Assembly (NCBI GenBank): GCA_964625575.1
Contig: CAZVBQ010000012.1
Coordinates: 1-64,000 of the forward strand
Reading direction: 5' to 3'
Source of the DNA: UTCHB3 sp964625575
GTDB taxonomy: Bacteria; Bacteroidota; Ignavibacteria; Ignavibacteriales; Ignavibacteriaceae
Length of the DNA: 64,000 nt
Shown here: piece by piece, positions 9,545-19,253 of the stretch
How positions within the stretch are numbered: position 1 is the first letter of the stretch
Layout: the number at the start of each line of letters is the position of its first letter
The notes under the pieces: model-generated
The model's database searches: none
The model's input: only the letters and a program-made list of their open reading frames with translations
Told to the model about the DNA's origin: nothing
Position numbers and translations under genes: made by a program

Positions 9545-10382
9545 CATAACCGGTGCTGTTGCAACGGTCGCTCTCGCTTTAGTGAACGAGGGTTTCGGCT
9601 GCGTTATCAGCGACACACTGAAACCATTGGCTACAAAGGTTCTTCTCGAGAGTTTCGAGTTCCTTGACGACGTGGAGCTTGTGGAAACTTCAGATATTAT
9701 AATCTCCCTCGGAGGTGACGGCACACTGCTGAGCACAGCTTCAAAAACCATACAAAGCGGCAAACCGATAGTTGGCATCAACTTCGGTAAACTTGGCTTC
9801 CTTACTGAAATTCAAAAAGAGACACTGCATGAGGCTTTCAAAGAGATAAAGGCAGGGGAGTACTCGATTGAGGAAAGGATCGTACTTGATGGCAGAAGCG
9901 ACCAGCTTGACCATTGCGATATATTCGCCATAAACGATATTGTAATCGAAAAAGGGGGATGGCCCAAAATGATGGAGATCCGCCTCTTTGCCGATGACGA
10001 ACTGGTCTCGGGTTTCTCCGCTGACGGATTGATAATCGCCACTCCCACCGGCTCGACAGGCTACTCGATGTCTGCCGGAGGTCCCATTGTCAACCCCGGC
10101 GCGGACGTGATAGTCATCAGTCCCATTTGTCCCCACAGCCTGACGATGCGTCCGATAGTCCTTCCCGCGAGGATGGTGATCAGGGTTGAAGTACTCTCGC
10201 ACCCCGTGAAATTCTCGATCAACTGCGACGGTCAGCGCGTAAACGAGCTTGCCTCGCCTTTCACTATCGAGATCATCAAAGGAAAGAACCCACTTAGACT
10301 TATCCGTACCAAAGATACAAGCTACTTCAAGGTTTTACGGAACAAGCTGTATTGGGGGTTGGACGTGCGTGGAAGAGGGTAG
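9507..10382 (+). CDS. nadK: NAD kinase
   Basis: 291 residues, normal size. ATP-dependent phosphorylation of NAD to NADP. Motifs: GGDGT (SLGGDGTLLS) with the catalytic Asp, GKLGFLTE, the NDIVIEKG segment and the glycine-rich TGSTGYSMSAGGPIV. The start at 9507 (MKAGIIANTGK) overlaps the upstream glycosyltransferase by 38 bases, which implies coupled translation and a shared transcript with pyk, amrS and the transferase. Confidence 0.96.
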   Translation: MKAGIIANTGKDNITGAVATVALALVNEGFGCVISDTLKPLATKVLLESFEFLDDVELVETSDIIISLGGDGTLLSTASKTIQSGKPIVGINFGKLGFLTEIQKETLHEAFKEIKAGEYSIEERIVLDGRSDQLDHCDIFAINDIVIEKGGWPKMMEIRLFADDELVSGFSADGLIIATPTGSTGYSMSAGGPIVNPGADVIVISPICPHSLTMRPIVLPARMVIRVEVLSHPVKFSINCDGQRVNELASPFTIEIIKGKNPLRLIRTKDTSYFKVLRNKLYWGLDVRGRG

Positions 10383-10400
10383 GTTAGTGGTCAGTGGTTA

Positions 10401-10414
10401 TCCGCCGCGGCGGA
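10401..10414. repeat. GC-rich palindrome, copy 1
   Basis: Perfect palindrome TCCGCCGCGGCGGA, found again at 10771-10784. The two copies bracket yidD and each is attached to a tandem heptamer array, which suggests one repeat family. Confidence 0.8.
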
Positions 10415-10429
10415 ATGAGTTATGAGCCG

Positions 10430-10507
10430 GGCTGAAGGCTGAAGGCTGAAGGCTGAAGGATGAAGTATGAAGGCAGAGGGCTGAAAGAAGAAGGCTGAAG
10501 GATGAAA
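10430..10507 (+). repeat. Degenerate GGCTGAA heptamer array
   Basis: Tandem 7-bp units of the form GGCTGAA with drift (GGATGAA, GTATGAA, GGCAGAG), ending a few bases before the yidD start. No coding function seen. Confidence 0.8.
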
Positions 10508-10509
10508 TA

Positions 10510-10749
10510 TTGAAATTTCTTAAAATTATTGGATATCCGTTTGTGGCGGTGATGGTGGCTGTAGTGAGGGGATACCAGATATTGATATCGCCATTGTTTC
10601 CGCCAAGTTGCAGGTTCACGCCTACATGCTCGAACTATATGATCGAGGCGCTGAAAAAACACGGTCCAATTAAGGGTCTTGCCCTCGGTATCTGGCGTAT
10701 CCTCCGCTGTAACCCTTGGGGCGGGCATGGGCATGATCCGGTTCCTTAA
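10510..10749 (+). CDS. yidD: Membrane protein insertion efficiency factor YidD
   Basis: 79 residues, typical of the family. It has an amphipathic N-terminal segment, the conserved CRFTPTCSNYMIEA core and an RCNPWGGHGHDPVP tail. The family assists YidC-mediated membrane protein insertion at the inner membrane. Starts at TTG 10510; an ATG eight bases upstream is in another frame and closes at once. It is separated from its usual rnpA/yidC partners and sits alone between two repeat arrays. Confidence 0.93.
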   Translation: MKFLKIIGYPFVAVMVAVVRGYQILISPLFPPSCRFTPTCSNYMIEALKKHGPIKGLALGIWRILRCNPWGGHGHDPVP

Positions 10750-10840
10750 GTGTTAGGTGTTAGGTATTAGTCCGCCGCGGCGGATTAGGTGTTAGGTATT
10801 AGGTGTTAGGTATTAGGTGTTTCGGGTTTGGTATTAGGTG
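10750..10840 (+). repeat. TTAGGTG/TTAGGTA heptamer array with palindrome copy 2
   Basis: Tandem units alternating TTAGGTG and TTAGGTA, interrupted by the second TCCGCCGCGGCGGA palindrome at 10771-10784. Follows the yidD stop directly. Confidence 0.8.
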
Positions 10841-10849
10841 TTTCGGGGC

Positions 10850-11039
10850 TTTTAACCAATAGCCCGGCGTTTCAACGCCGGGGGTGATTAAATTGGGATG
10901 AGATGATGTAGGCGTTTCAACGCCGGGAACGATTACGGGGATGACCGAACGGGATTTTATGGGCGCCTGGTACGATGATTCGGTGTGTTTTCGGGATTTG
11001 GGATGTTTTAACCAATAGCCCGGCGTTTCAACGCCGGGG
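10850..11039. repeat. REP-like palindrome cluster, three copies
   Basis: The palindrome CCCGGCGTTTCAACGCCGGG is at 10863-10882 and 11019-11038, each preceded by the same TTTTAACCAATAG. A shorter copy (GGCGTTTCAACGCCGGG) is at 10911-10927. Two full units identical over more than 30 bases show recent copying. Apart from these repeats and the array to the left, the stretch 10750-11113 holds no gene I can support. Such elements resemble REP sequences mobilised by RAYT transposases, but none is in the window. Confidence 0.8.
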
Positions 11040-11113
11040 ATGCTGAGGCGGGTGATCGAAGGGCGATGATTGGGATGATTTAGAATGATTTTAATAAAAA
11101 CAACACACATACA

Positions 11114-11647
11114 ATGACAAAACAACAATTAGCAATAAAGATATTTGACACGGCTCACCTGACGGGTGAGTTTTTGTTGCGGTCTGGAAAGATCAGCAAC
11201 GAGTATTTCGACAAATACAGGTTTGAGTCGGATCCGGTGTTGCTTGACGCGATAGGCGAGCACCTTAAAGGCTTGATACCCGAAGGGACGGAAGTGCTGG
11301 CAGGTCTCGAGATGGGTGGCATACCACTTGCAACGGTGCTTTCGCTGAAAACCGGAATTCCGGCGGTTTTTGTAAGAAAAGAGGCGAAGAAATACGGCAC
11401 CTGCAAGGTGGCTGAAGGTCTGGACTTCTCAGGAAAAAAGGTTTGTATCGTGGAAGACGTGGTAACCACAGGCGGGCAGATCATCCTGAGCGCGAAAGAC
11501 TTGCGCGATAACGGCGCCCACACTTCCGCGGTGCTTTGCGTTATCGTTCGCGAAGAGAAGGCCTTCGCCAACCTCGCTGAGGCGGGGCTCGAACTGTTGC
11601 CGCTTCTAAGCATGGCAGAAATAAAAGAAATTAAAGGCGTTCAATAA
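11114..11647 (+). CDS. pyrE: Orotate phosphoribosyltransferase
   Basis: 177 residues. Joins orotate and PRPP to make OMP in pyrimidine synthesis. The type I phosphoribosyltransferase fold shows the PRPP motif VCIVEDVVTTGGQ; the orotate-contacting N-terminal segment has LRSGKISNEYFDKYRF. Length and motifs fit the short bacterial PyrE group. It follows the REP-like repeats and precedes a peptidase gene by 15 bases. Confidence 0.95.
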   Translation: MTKQQLAIKIFDTAHLTGEFLLRSGKISNEYFDKYRFESDPVLLDAIGEHLKGLIPEGTEVLAGLEMGGIPLATVLSLKTGIPAVFVRKEAKKYGTCKVAEGLDFSGKKVCIVEDVVTTGGQIILSAKDLRDNGAHTSAVLCVIVREEKAFANLAEAGLELLPLLSMAEIKEIKGVQ

Positions 11648-11662
11648 ATAATCAGAAAGCAG

Positions 11663-13888
11663 ATGAGCATGAGGTTAAATCCAAGGATTTTCATTCTTTT
11701 CGTTTTATTCAGTTTCGTCCTTCTTCCGCAGGAGAAAATGACCCTCGAGAGGGCTTTCAGCGGCGAATTTTCCGGTGAATTTTTCAGACCGGTAAAATGG
11801 ACGGAGACAGGGCACACCTTCTTCAAAATGGAAGACAGCACTGACGGCTCCTATATATTCAGTCAGGATATTCAGACCGGCGCGAAAAAGCTTCTCGTGA
11901 GCACCAAACAGTTGATTCCTGAAGGAAAATCGAGCCCCTTATCGCTCAAGGAGTACAAATTCTCGCCATCGGGGAAGTGGATGCTGATCTACACCAACAC
12001 CAAGAGGGTTTGGCGCGTGAACTCGAAAGGTGACTATTGGGTGCTGAATCTTGAAACGGGAAAACTGAGGAAGCTCGGCGGCCACGTAGCGAAACCCTCG
12101 ACACTTCAGTTTGCGAAGATCGATCCGACTGAAACCTACGTTGCTTATGTAATGGAAAACAACCTATATGCCGAAAATCTTGAGACCGGAGCTGTTAAGC
12201 AGCTTACGTTCGACGGAAGCAGAACCATAATAAACGGCACTTTCGACTGGGTTTATGAGGAAGAGTTCAGCATCAGGGACGGTTTCAGATGGAGTCCCGA
12301 CGGATCAATGATCGCTTTCTGGCAACTTGATGCCAGCGGAGTGCGCGACTTCCTGATGATCAACAACACAGATTCACTTTATTCATATACCATTCCCGTT
12401 CAGTACCCCAAGGCCGGCGAGACCAACTCCGCGTGCAGGATCGGCACCGTCGACATATTCACTGAGGATATCGTCTGGATGAAGGTTGAAGGCGACCCGC
12501 GAAACAATTACATTCCAAGAATGGAATGGGCCGGTAAAACAGGCAAACTTGCATTTCAGTACCTTAACCGCCTTCAGAATGACATGACTGTTTTTATGGC
12601 TGATCCTCGTTCGGGGGATATCGAAAAACTTTACAATGAGAAACAGAATGCCTGGATCGAAGTGGTTGACGACTGGATGTTCGTTAACAACGACAGTCAA
12701 TTATTCTGGGTCAGTGACAAGGAAGGATTCACCCAGCTCTACCTGATCTCACTTAGAGACGGCGGGATGACGAACCTTCTCGACGGTAAATACGACGCCA
12801 TGGAAGTGGTGAAGGTTATCGAAAGCACCGGAACCGTTTATTTCTATGCCTCACCTGAAAACGCGACACAGAAATATCTCTATGCCGCAAGTCTCACAAA
12901 GGCATTCGCCCCTTACAGGGTCACCCCGAAAGAGTTCAGCGGCACCAATTCGTACTCGATCTCCGCTGACGGGAAATACGCTTACCACTCTTACTCAGCG
13001 ATCAACACTCCGGGACGTGTCGCGCTCGTAGAACTCCCTTCTCACAAGCTCGTCAAGCAGGAAACCACCAACGAAAAGCTCGCGGAAAAGCTGAAAGAGA
13101 TCGGTTTTAACTACGAACTTTTTACGGTTAAGACCAAGCAGGGCGTTTCGATCGACGGATGGATGACCAAACCATACAATTTCGACGCCTCAAAAAAATA
13201 TCCCGTTCTCTTCTATGTTTATAATGAACCTGCCAGCACCACGGTTAACGACCGGTTCGACTCATTCTTCGGGCTTTACCACCGTGCCATTGCTGATCTT
13301 GGTTATGTAGTGATCAGCGTTGACGGCAGGGGAACCCCCGCGCCGAAGGGGACTGAGTGGAGGAAATCGATCTATCAGAAGATCGGTGTTCTTCCCGCCG
13401 AAGACCAGTCGGGAGCGCTTCAGGCGTTATTAAGTGAATATTCTTATCTCGATGCTAACAAGGTAGGCATCTGGGGCTGGAGCGGTGGCGGTTCAATGAC
13501 GTTGAACATGCTCTTCCGTCATCCTGAAATGTACCACTTCGGAATATCGGTCGCGCCGGTTACCGATCTCCGCTTCTACGATACGATCTATGAAGAGAGG
13601 TACATGGGCCTGCCGCAGCAGAACCCGGAGGCATACAAGCTTTGCTCACCTGTCACGTTTGCAGATAAACTTCAGGGGCGTCTCTTCCTGATCCACGGAA
13701 CTGGCGACGACAACGTCCACTTCCAGAACGCCGAGTACCTGGTTGACAAACTTGTGGCCGCCGGAAAGCAGTTCAGATACATGCCGTACCCCAACAGATC
13801 GCACGGAATAAGCGAGGGAAAAGGGACTTCAATGCACCTTTTCAAGTCGATGTTCTCATTTTTTGAGGAGGAATTGAATAAAAAGTAA
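11663..13888 (+). CDS. S9 family dipeptidyl peptidase IV-type serine protease
   Basis: 741 residues. An N-terminal signal-like helix (IFILFVLFSFVLL) is followed by a DPP IV beta-propeller (about 80-460) with the substrate-anchoring double Glu in DWVYEEEFSIRDGF. The C-terminal alpha/beta hydrolase has the catalytic Ser in WGWSGGGSM, Asp in GTGDDNVHFQN and His in NRSHGI. Predicted to be secreted or periplasmic and to release N-terminal Xaa-Pro dipeptides in peptide scavenging. A second ATG at 11669 is an equally good start. Confidence 0.92.
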   Translation: MSMRLNPRIFILFVLFSFVLLPQEKMTLERAFSGEFSGEFFRPVKWTETGHTFFKMEDSTDGSYIFSQDIQTGAKKLLVSTKQLIPEGKSSPLSLKEYKFSPSGKWMLIYTNTKRVWRVNSKGDYWVLNLETGKLRKLGGHVAKPSTLQFAKIDPTETYVAYVMENNLYAENLETGAVKQLTFDGSRTIINGTFDWVYEEEFSIRDGFRWSPDGSMIAFWQLDASGVRDFLMINNTDSLYSYTIPVQYPKAGETNSACRIGTVDIFTEDIVWMKVEGDPRNNYIPRMEWAGKTGKLAFQYLNRLQNDMTVFMADPRSGDIEKLYNEKQNAWIEVVDDWMFVNNDSQLFWVSDKEGFTQLYLISLRDGGMTNLLDGKYDAMEVVKVIESTGTVYFYASPENATQKYLYAASLTKAFAPYRVTPKEFSGTNSYSISADGKYAYHSYSAINTPGRVALVELPSHKLVKQETTNEKLAEKLKEIGFNYELFTVKTKQGVSIDGWMTKPYNFDASKKYPVLFYVYNEPASTTVNDRFDSFFGLYHRAIADLGYVVISVDGRGTPAPKGTEWRKSIYQKIGVLPAEDQSGALQALLSEYSYLDANKVGIWGWSGGGSMTLNMLFRHPEMYHFGISVAPVTDLRFYDTIYEERYMGLPQQNPEAYKLCSPVTFADKLQGRLFLIHGTGDDNVHFQNAEYLVDKLVAAGKQFRYMPYPNRSHGISEGKGTSMHLFKSMFSFFEEELNKK

Positions 13889-14095
13889 AAAGTTGATTAT
13901 AATTTTTAAGGTTCACTTCACCATATCATTTTTTTTGATTAATTTTGACAGATGGATTTCCGCGGTGACGCGGCTTTCCGTCTGGTGTATAATGATTTAT
14001 TCACTTTCATCATCATTAAAAGTTTTAATAATTCAACCAAAAAAAGCGGCTCTGCTTATTTAGTTTTGTTAAAAGATACACACAGGAGTCAATAT

Positions 14096-17000
14096 ATGCG
14101 GCTAAAGCATACTATTTTATGGATAACCTTTCTCCTCTTCAGTTATCCGGTCCTGGCACAAACCGGTAAATTAACCGGTGTGATAAAGGATCAGAAGACG
14201 GGCGAGACCCTTATTGGGGCGACCATCATTGTGGAAGGCACCAAACTTGGGGCTAAATCAGACAATGAAGGTTACTATGCCATCCTCAATGTACCCCCCG
14301 GAAAATTCACCGTGAAGGCATCGATGATCGGTTACGCGCCGAAATCGGTTCTTGACGTTGAATTTAACATCAACCAGACAACAACCCTCGACTTCACCCT
14401 CGCGGATGAGTCGATAACAACTCAGGAAGTGGTTGTAATTGCAACCAAGCCTGTGATTGAAAAAGACGTGTCGTCAAGCGTTGTTAACATCTCAATGGAA
14501 GATGTTGCCGCGCTCCCCATCGTTAGTGTCGCCAGTGTCATCGGCCTTCAGGCGGGTGTTCAAGGGCTCACTATCAGAGGTGGTGGCTCCGACCAGACAG
14601 CGTTCATGATCAACGGTATCACTTTCAGGGATGAAAGAGACAATACCTCATACACCGGTATCAGCTTCACTTCTGTTGAAGAGATTCAGATCCAGACCGG
14701 TGGTTTCAACGCCGAATATGGTAACATACGTTCAGGTCTTGTTAACGTGGTTACCACTGAAGGTAAACGCGACAAGTACAACGTCGTCTTCCTCGGCAGA
14801 TATCGCCCCGCTGGTATGAAAAACTGGGGTGACATGCCTAACGATCCGAATTCATATTACATCCGTCCTTATATTGACCCCGCGGTTGCTTTCACCGGTA
14901 CTAATAACGGTGCATGGGATCTCTACACCCAGGCTCAATATCAGGAATTCAGAGGTTGGGACAAGGTTTCTCAGGAACTCCTTTCCGACGATGATCCTAC
15001 AAACGATCTTACACCTGAAGCGGCTCAGCAGCTCTTCCTTTGGCAGCACAGGAAACCGATGGGCGTTACCCAGCCTGACTACGACATGGACTTCTCGATC
15101 AGCGGTCCCGTTCCCGTCGTAAGTTCAAAGCTTGGCGATCTCAGATTTCTCGCTTCTTACAGAACTTCACGCGAAATGTACGTGATACCCCTTGCAACCA
15201 ACGCTTATCAGGACTGGAGCACCCACGTAAAGTTGACCTCTGATATCGCGCAAGGAATGAAATTCACCATCGAAGGTTTGTTGGGCAAACAGACCGGTAC
15301 CAGCAGCTCAAGAAGCGGCGGTCCCGGTATCTACCGTTCTGCTTATTCAATTCTTTCCGATATGGATATCAGATCAGGCGCCAGTTACTCTGACGCGAGA
15401 GTGTTTGCCACAGATTACTGGGCTCCTACAAAAGTTGACAGAATGATGCTCGGCGCGAAGTTCGTGCATGTTCTTTCACCAACCACTTTCTACGAAATTC
15501 AACTTAACGTTGTCGGTTCCGAATACAGCACCAACCCCGGTTCACCAAGAAACACCGGTCAGGTTGTTAAGATCGGAAACAACTACTACGATGAATCACC
15601 ATACGGATACTACTCCGGATTCTCTTCAGGTATCGGTAGCTCAATGAACATGGGTCTTGGTTACTCAAACGGCAGAGACAGCTCAAAAATTTACACCTGG
15701 AGCTCAAGATTTGACTATTCAAGCCAGCTTAACAAGATCATGCAGATCAAAGCCGGTGTCGAGTTCATCTACACTGACAACAACGTGAACTACGCTTCAA
15801 TTGAGCCGTCACTTCCTTCAACCAACTCCCGTTCAGTTTGGCAGACCTACCCTGTAAGGGGTGCCCTCTATGGCCAGACCAAACTCGAGTTTGAAGGTAT
15901 GATCGCCAACATCGGTCTCCGTCTCGATTATTCACACGCCGGTGGCGACTGGTACTCATACGATCCTTACAACAAGGCTTTCTCGGGTGCTTACTCACTG
16001 CAGATCGATCAGCTCCTTTCAAAAGAGCCGACAGAGAAGATCATCACCCTCAGCCCAAGGCTCGGTGTTGCTTTCCCGATCACTGTTAACAGCAAGCTCT
16101 TCTTCAACTACGGTCACTTCAGATCGATGCCTGCTCCTGAAAACCTCTATCTTCTCAGAAGAAGCCTGGCAAACAACTCGATCACAAGACTTGCAAACCC
16201 GAACAACCCGCTGCCTAAAACCGTTGCTTACGAGCTTGGTTACGAGCACAACCTTGCTGACATGTTCCTCCTCAGACTCGCCGGTTACTACAAAGACGTA
16301 ACAGATGAGTCAAGACTTGTCGGTTATGTTAGCCGTGACAACTCCGTTTCCTACTCGGTTCCTGAACCCAACATGTACCGTGATATCCGCGGTTTCGAGG
16401 TTACCCTGACCAAGAACAGGGGAGACTGGGTTACCGGTTTCATCAACTATACTTACATGGTTGCAACCTACGGTTACTTCGGACTTCCGAACTATTATGA
16501 GAATCCCGCGATCCAGAGGGAATCTGAAAGAAACACAGCGCTTTTCGATCAGGTTAAACCTGTTCCGCAGCCTTACGGCAGAGCCAACATTGACATCTTC
16601 ACCCCGATGGAATTCGGTCCTGAAGTTGGCGGTGTTTACCTCCTCGAAGATCTTAGGATCAACATCCTTGCTTCATGGTCATCAGGTACTTATTTCAGTT
16701 GGACAGGCCCCGGCGGCACACGCCCAGGCTACTCGAACAACATCCAGTGGAAAGACTACTGGAACGTCGATGTAAGAATTTCGAAGACCTTCAAGTTTGG
16801 TCCCGCAGCCATCGAGATCTTTGCTGATATCTCGAATGTATTCAACATTAAATACCTCGATTACAGAGCCGGATTCGTTGACGCGAAAGACTGGGACGCC
16901 TACATGCAGTCACTCCACCTTTCTGAAGATTTCAGCCAGTTTGGATACAACAACATAGTTGGCGACGACAAACCGGGTGACATCAGAACCGGTGATTACA

Positions 17001-17149
17001 TCCCCTGGGATAACAGCGCAAGTGACGCTCAGAAAGATGAATGGAAAAAGAACAAGTCGTATATCGACATGCCCAATCTTTCTTACACCGCGTTCACTAA
17101 CCCGCGTGCTGTTTACTGGGGTCTTAGACTCATGATCGAGATCAAGTAA
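14096..17149 (+). CDS. TonB-dependent outer membrane receptor
   Basis: 1017 residues from ATG 14096, chosen because an AGGAG lies 7 bases upstream and a signal peptide ending in LAQ begins there; an upstream in-frame extension looks non-coding. Domains in order: signal peptide, carboxypeptidase-like regulatory domain (LTGVIKDQKTGETLIGATI), plug domain with the TonB-receptor pattern around LTIRGGGSDQTAFMINGI, then a long beta-barrel to residue 1017. It should bring a ligand through the outer membrane using TonB energy. Downstream genes encode exported proteins in the same order and strand, suggesting a shared envelope unit. Ligand unknown. Confidence 0.9.
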   Translation: MRLKHTILWITFLLFSYPVLAQTGKLTGVIKDQKTGETLIGATIIVEGTKLGAKSDNEGYYAILNVPPGKFTVKASMIGYAPKSVLDVEFNINQTTTLDFTLADESITTQEVVVIATKPVIEKDVSSSVVNISMEDVAALPIVSVASVIGLQAGVQGLTIRGGGSDQTAFMINGITFRDERDNTSYTGISFTSVEEIQIQTGGFNAEYGNIRSGLVNVVTTEGKRDKYNVVFLGRYRPAGMKNWGDMPNDPNSYYIRPYIDPAVAFTGTNNGAWDLYTQAQYQEFRGWDKVSQELLSDDDPTNDLTPEAAQQLFLWQHRKPMGVTQPDYDMDFSISGPVPVVSSKLGDLRFLASYRTSREMYVIPLATNAYQDWSTHVKLTSDIAQGMKFTIEGLLGKQTGTSSSRSGGPGIYRSAYSILSDMDIRSGASYSDARVFATDYWAPTKVDRMMLGAKFVHVLSPTTFYEIQLNVVGSEYSTNPGSPRNTGQVVKIGNNYYDESPYGYYSGFSSGIGSSMNMGLGYSNGRDSSKIYTWSSRFDYSSQLNKIMQIKAGVEFIYTDNNVNYASIEPSLPSTNSRSVWQTYPVRGALYGQTKLEFEGMIANIGLRLDYSHAGGDWYSYDPYNKAFSGAYSLQIDQLLSKEPTEKIITLSPRLGVAFPITVNSKLFFNYGHFRSMPAPENLYLLRRSLANNSITRLANPNNPLPKTVAYELGYEHNLADMFLLRLAGYYKDVTDESRLVGYVSRDNSVSYSVPEPNMYRDIRGFEVTLTKNRGDWVTGFINYTYMVATYGYFGLPNYYENPAIQRESERNTALFDQVKPVPQPYGRANIDIFTPMEFGPEVGGVYLLEDLRINILASWSSGTYFSWTGPGGTRPGYSNNIQWKDYWNVDVRISKTFKFGPAAIEIFADISNVFNIKYLDYRAGFVDAKDWDAYMQSLHLSEDFSQFGYNNIVGDDKPGDIRTGDYIPWDNSASDAQKDEWKKNKSYIDMPNLSYTAFTNPRAVYWGLRLMIEIK

Positions 17150-17188
17150 TTTTCAGAACGAGGAATGGAATACAAATCCGAGGAAAAA

Positions 17189-19231
17189 ATGAAAAAAGAT
17201 TTTAAGCGTAAATTTTTATCTGTTCTTTTGCTTCTGCTTGTTATTTTAGCGGTGGACGCGAACGCGCAGTTCAAAAACAAATGGATGTCTGTCGGTTCCT
17301 TGCACAACTGGTACTCCGAGATCGGTAGTGAACTGGAAGAGCAGGGCTTCATTCAGACCCAGCAGGATGGTATGGCTTACCCTGCCATCTACAGATATCA
17401 GGACATGCAGGCAATGAAAGGCCACTGGATCGGTGCCGCCAACTTTACCGATGAAAAAGGTAACTTCTACCCGGTAAAAGTTGTTGCTATTGGCCCCCGT
17501 AACCCGGCCTTCTGGGCTTCATTTCCTGAGAAGTTCGAACTTATTTCAAAATTCGACGCTCCCATTGTCAACGTTGACGGTAACCAGTCGTACGAAAAAG
17601 ATGTTTCGATCGACAGGATTGACCCAACCATGAAGTGGGACAGGATGATCGACAATATCTTCCACACCCAGCTTGGCCTGACCGTTCACAGGCGGATCTA
17701 CCAGTTCAGTGCTCCCGGATACGATAACTTCATCGTAAACGAGTACACGTACAAGAACACAGGTAACACCGATGCTGATCCCACAACCATCGAACTGCCG
17801 AACAACACACTCACCGGTGTCTATGTTTCATTTATGTACCGTTGGGCCGTCAACAAACAGGCCCGTTACGTAATAGGCAACTCTTCAGGTTGGGGAATCA
17901 ACACCATGATTGACTCACGCGGTGACGGTGTCGAAGTGGATCCTCCGACTGAATCTTTTAGAGCACAGTTCGCGTGGCACGGATACCACCCAGGTAAAGA
18001 AGTTACATACGACAATATTGGCGGACCTATCTGGTCGATCAACTCAAACGCCTCCCGATACCTTGACAAAGGTGACACCGTGGGAAGACTTGCCGCGTGG
18101 CAGTTCCTTGGCGCCATTACTCTTCATGCTGACAAATCAGCCACTGACAAGACAGATGACGTCGCCCAGCCCTCAACCACTCTGTGGGAAGACTCTGACA
18201 GGAACGAGTTCCTCGCCGGTAACAACGCTTTCAACGTGAACAGGATGCAGGGCGAGTACAACCTGATGTCAGCCGGACACAAATCACCACGTCACGCCAA
18301 ATCGGTTCAGCCTGACGGTAATTACGCCGCTCAGACCGCTGCTCCTTACGGCACGGGTACAGGTGGAACCTCTGTTTTCAATGGTTACGGTCCCTACACA
18401 CTCGCCCCCGGCGATTCAGTTACCATCATCTGGGCTGAAGCCTCAGCCGGAATGGGTTATGAAGCTGGCCTTGAAGTAGGCAAGAAATTCAAAGCCGGTA
18501 CCATCTCCGCTCTTCAGAAAAACCAGGAAGTAATGAAGGGGAAAGACTCCCTCATGGCAACTTTCAGGAAGATCAAAGCAGCTTATGATGCGAACTGGGC
18601 TACAGTTCCGAATCCTCCAAAACCACCGAAGATCCTTGATATCAAATCGGGTGGTGACAGGATCGCCCTTTCATGGACACTTTATGAAGGTGAAAATCCT
18701 GCCGGTTTCGAAGTTTGGAGAGCTTCATCGAATGTTGACTCTACATATTATCTGATCAAGTCACTCCCCGCCGGAACGACATCATTCAACGATACCTCGC
18801 TTTCGAGAGGTTTCGACTACTACTATTATGTCTCCTGCGTTGGCGCAGACGGCTCGAAGAGCTCACGCTACTATAGCCAGTCATACGATCCCGCGAGACT
18901 TAAGAGACAGGCCGGTACGGCACTCAGCCAGATCAGAGTGGTTCCGAATCCATATAACTCGGCTTCAACACCTGATCAGGTAAGATTCCCCGGTGGAGCT
19001 GCCGGTGACAGGATCGCTTTCTACGATATTCCGGGCGAGTGTACGATCAAGATTTACACTGAGATGGGTGAGCTCATTAAAACCATCGAACACTCCGACG
19101 GTTCAGGTGATGAGTTCTGGAACCAGGTTACTTCCTCCGGTCAGATCGTTGTGAGCGGTGTTTATATCGCGGTCGTTACCGACAATAAAACCGGTGACAA
19201 GACCACTCTTAAATTTGTCATCATTCGCTAA
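17189..19231 (+). CDS. Secreted protein with Fn3-like domain and C-terminal sorting-type domain
   Basis: 680 residues from ATG 17189, with GAGG 5 bases upstream; an ATG at 17165 is less likely. A clear signal peptide ends in NAQF. The large middle part is unrecognised. A fibronectin-III-like domain (about 478-565, from PPKPPKILDI) is followed by a C-terminal beta-domain starting VVPNPYNS and ending TTLKFVIIR, which resembles FlgD/type IX sorting tails. Likely surface-exposed or released. It lies between a TonB receptor and a PorV-like protein. Confidence 0.75.
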   Translation: MKKDFKRKFLSVLLLLLVILAVDANAQFKNKWMSVGSLHNWYSEIGSELEEQGFIQTQQDGMAYPAIYRYQDMQAMKGHWIGAANFTDEKGNFYPVKVVAIGPRNPAFWASFPEKFELISKFDAPIVNVDGNQSYEKDVSIDRIDPTMKWDRMIDNIFHTQLGLTVHRRIYQFSAPGYDNFIVNEYTYKNTGNTDADPTTIELPNNTLTGVYVSFMYRWAVNKQARYVIGNSSGWGINTMIDSRGDGVEVDPPTESFRAQFAWHGYHPGKEVTYDNIGGPIWSINSNASRYLDKGDTVGRLAAWQFLGAITLHADKSATDKTDDVAQPSTTLWEDSDRNEFLAGNNAFNVNRMQGEYNLMSAGHKSPRHAKSVQPDGNYAAQTAAPYGTGTGGTSVFNGYGPYTLAPGDSVTIIWAEASAGMGYEAGLEVGKKFKAGTISALQKNQEVMKGKDSLMATFRKIKAAYDANWATVPNPPKPPKILDIKSGGDRIALSWTLYEGENPAGFEVWRASSNVDSTYYLIKSLPAGTTSFNDTSLSRGFDYYYYVSCVGADGSKSSRYYSQSYDPARLKRQAGTALSQIRVVPNPYNSASTPDQVRFPGGAAGDRIAFYDIPGECTIKIYTEMGELIKTIEHSDGSGDEFWNQVTSSGQIVVSGVYIAVVTDNKTGDKTTLKFVIIR

Positions 19232-19253
19232 CTTAACCGGGACGGAAAAGATT

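Noticed and set aside
10799..11128. Minus-strand frame with repeated PGVETPGYWLK peptides
   Set aside because: The peptide repetition comes from the REP-like palindromes and arrays, not from a gene.
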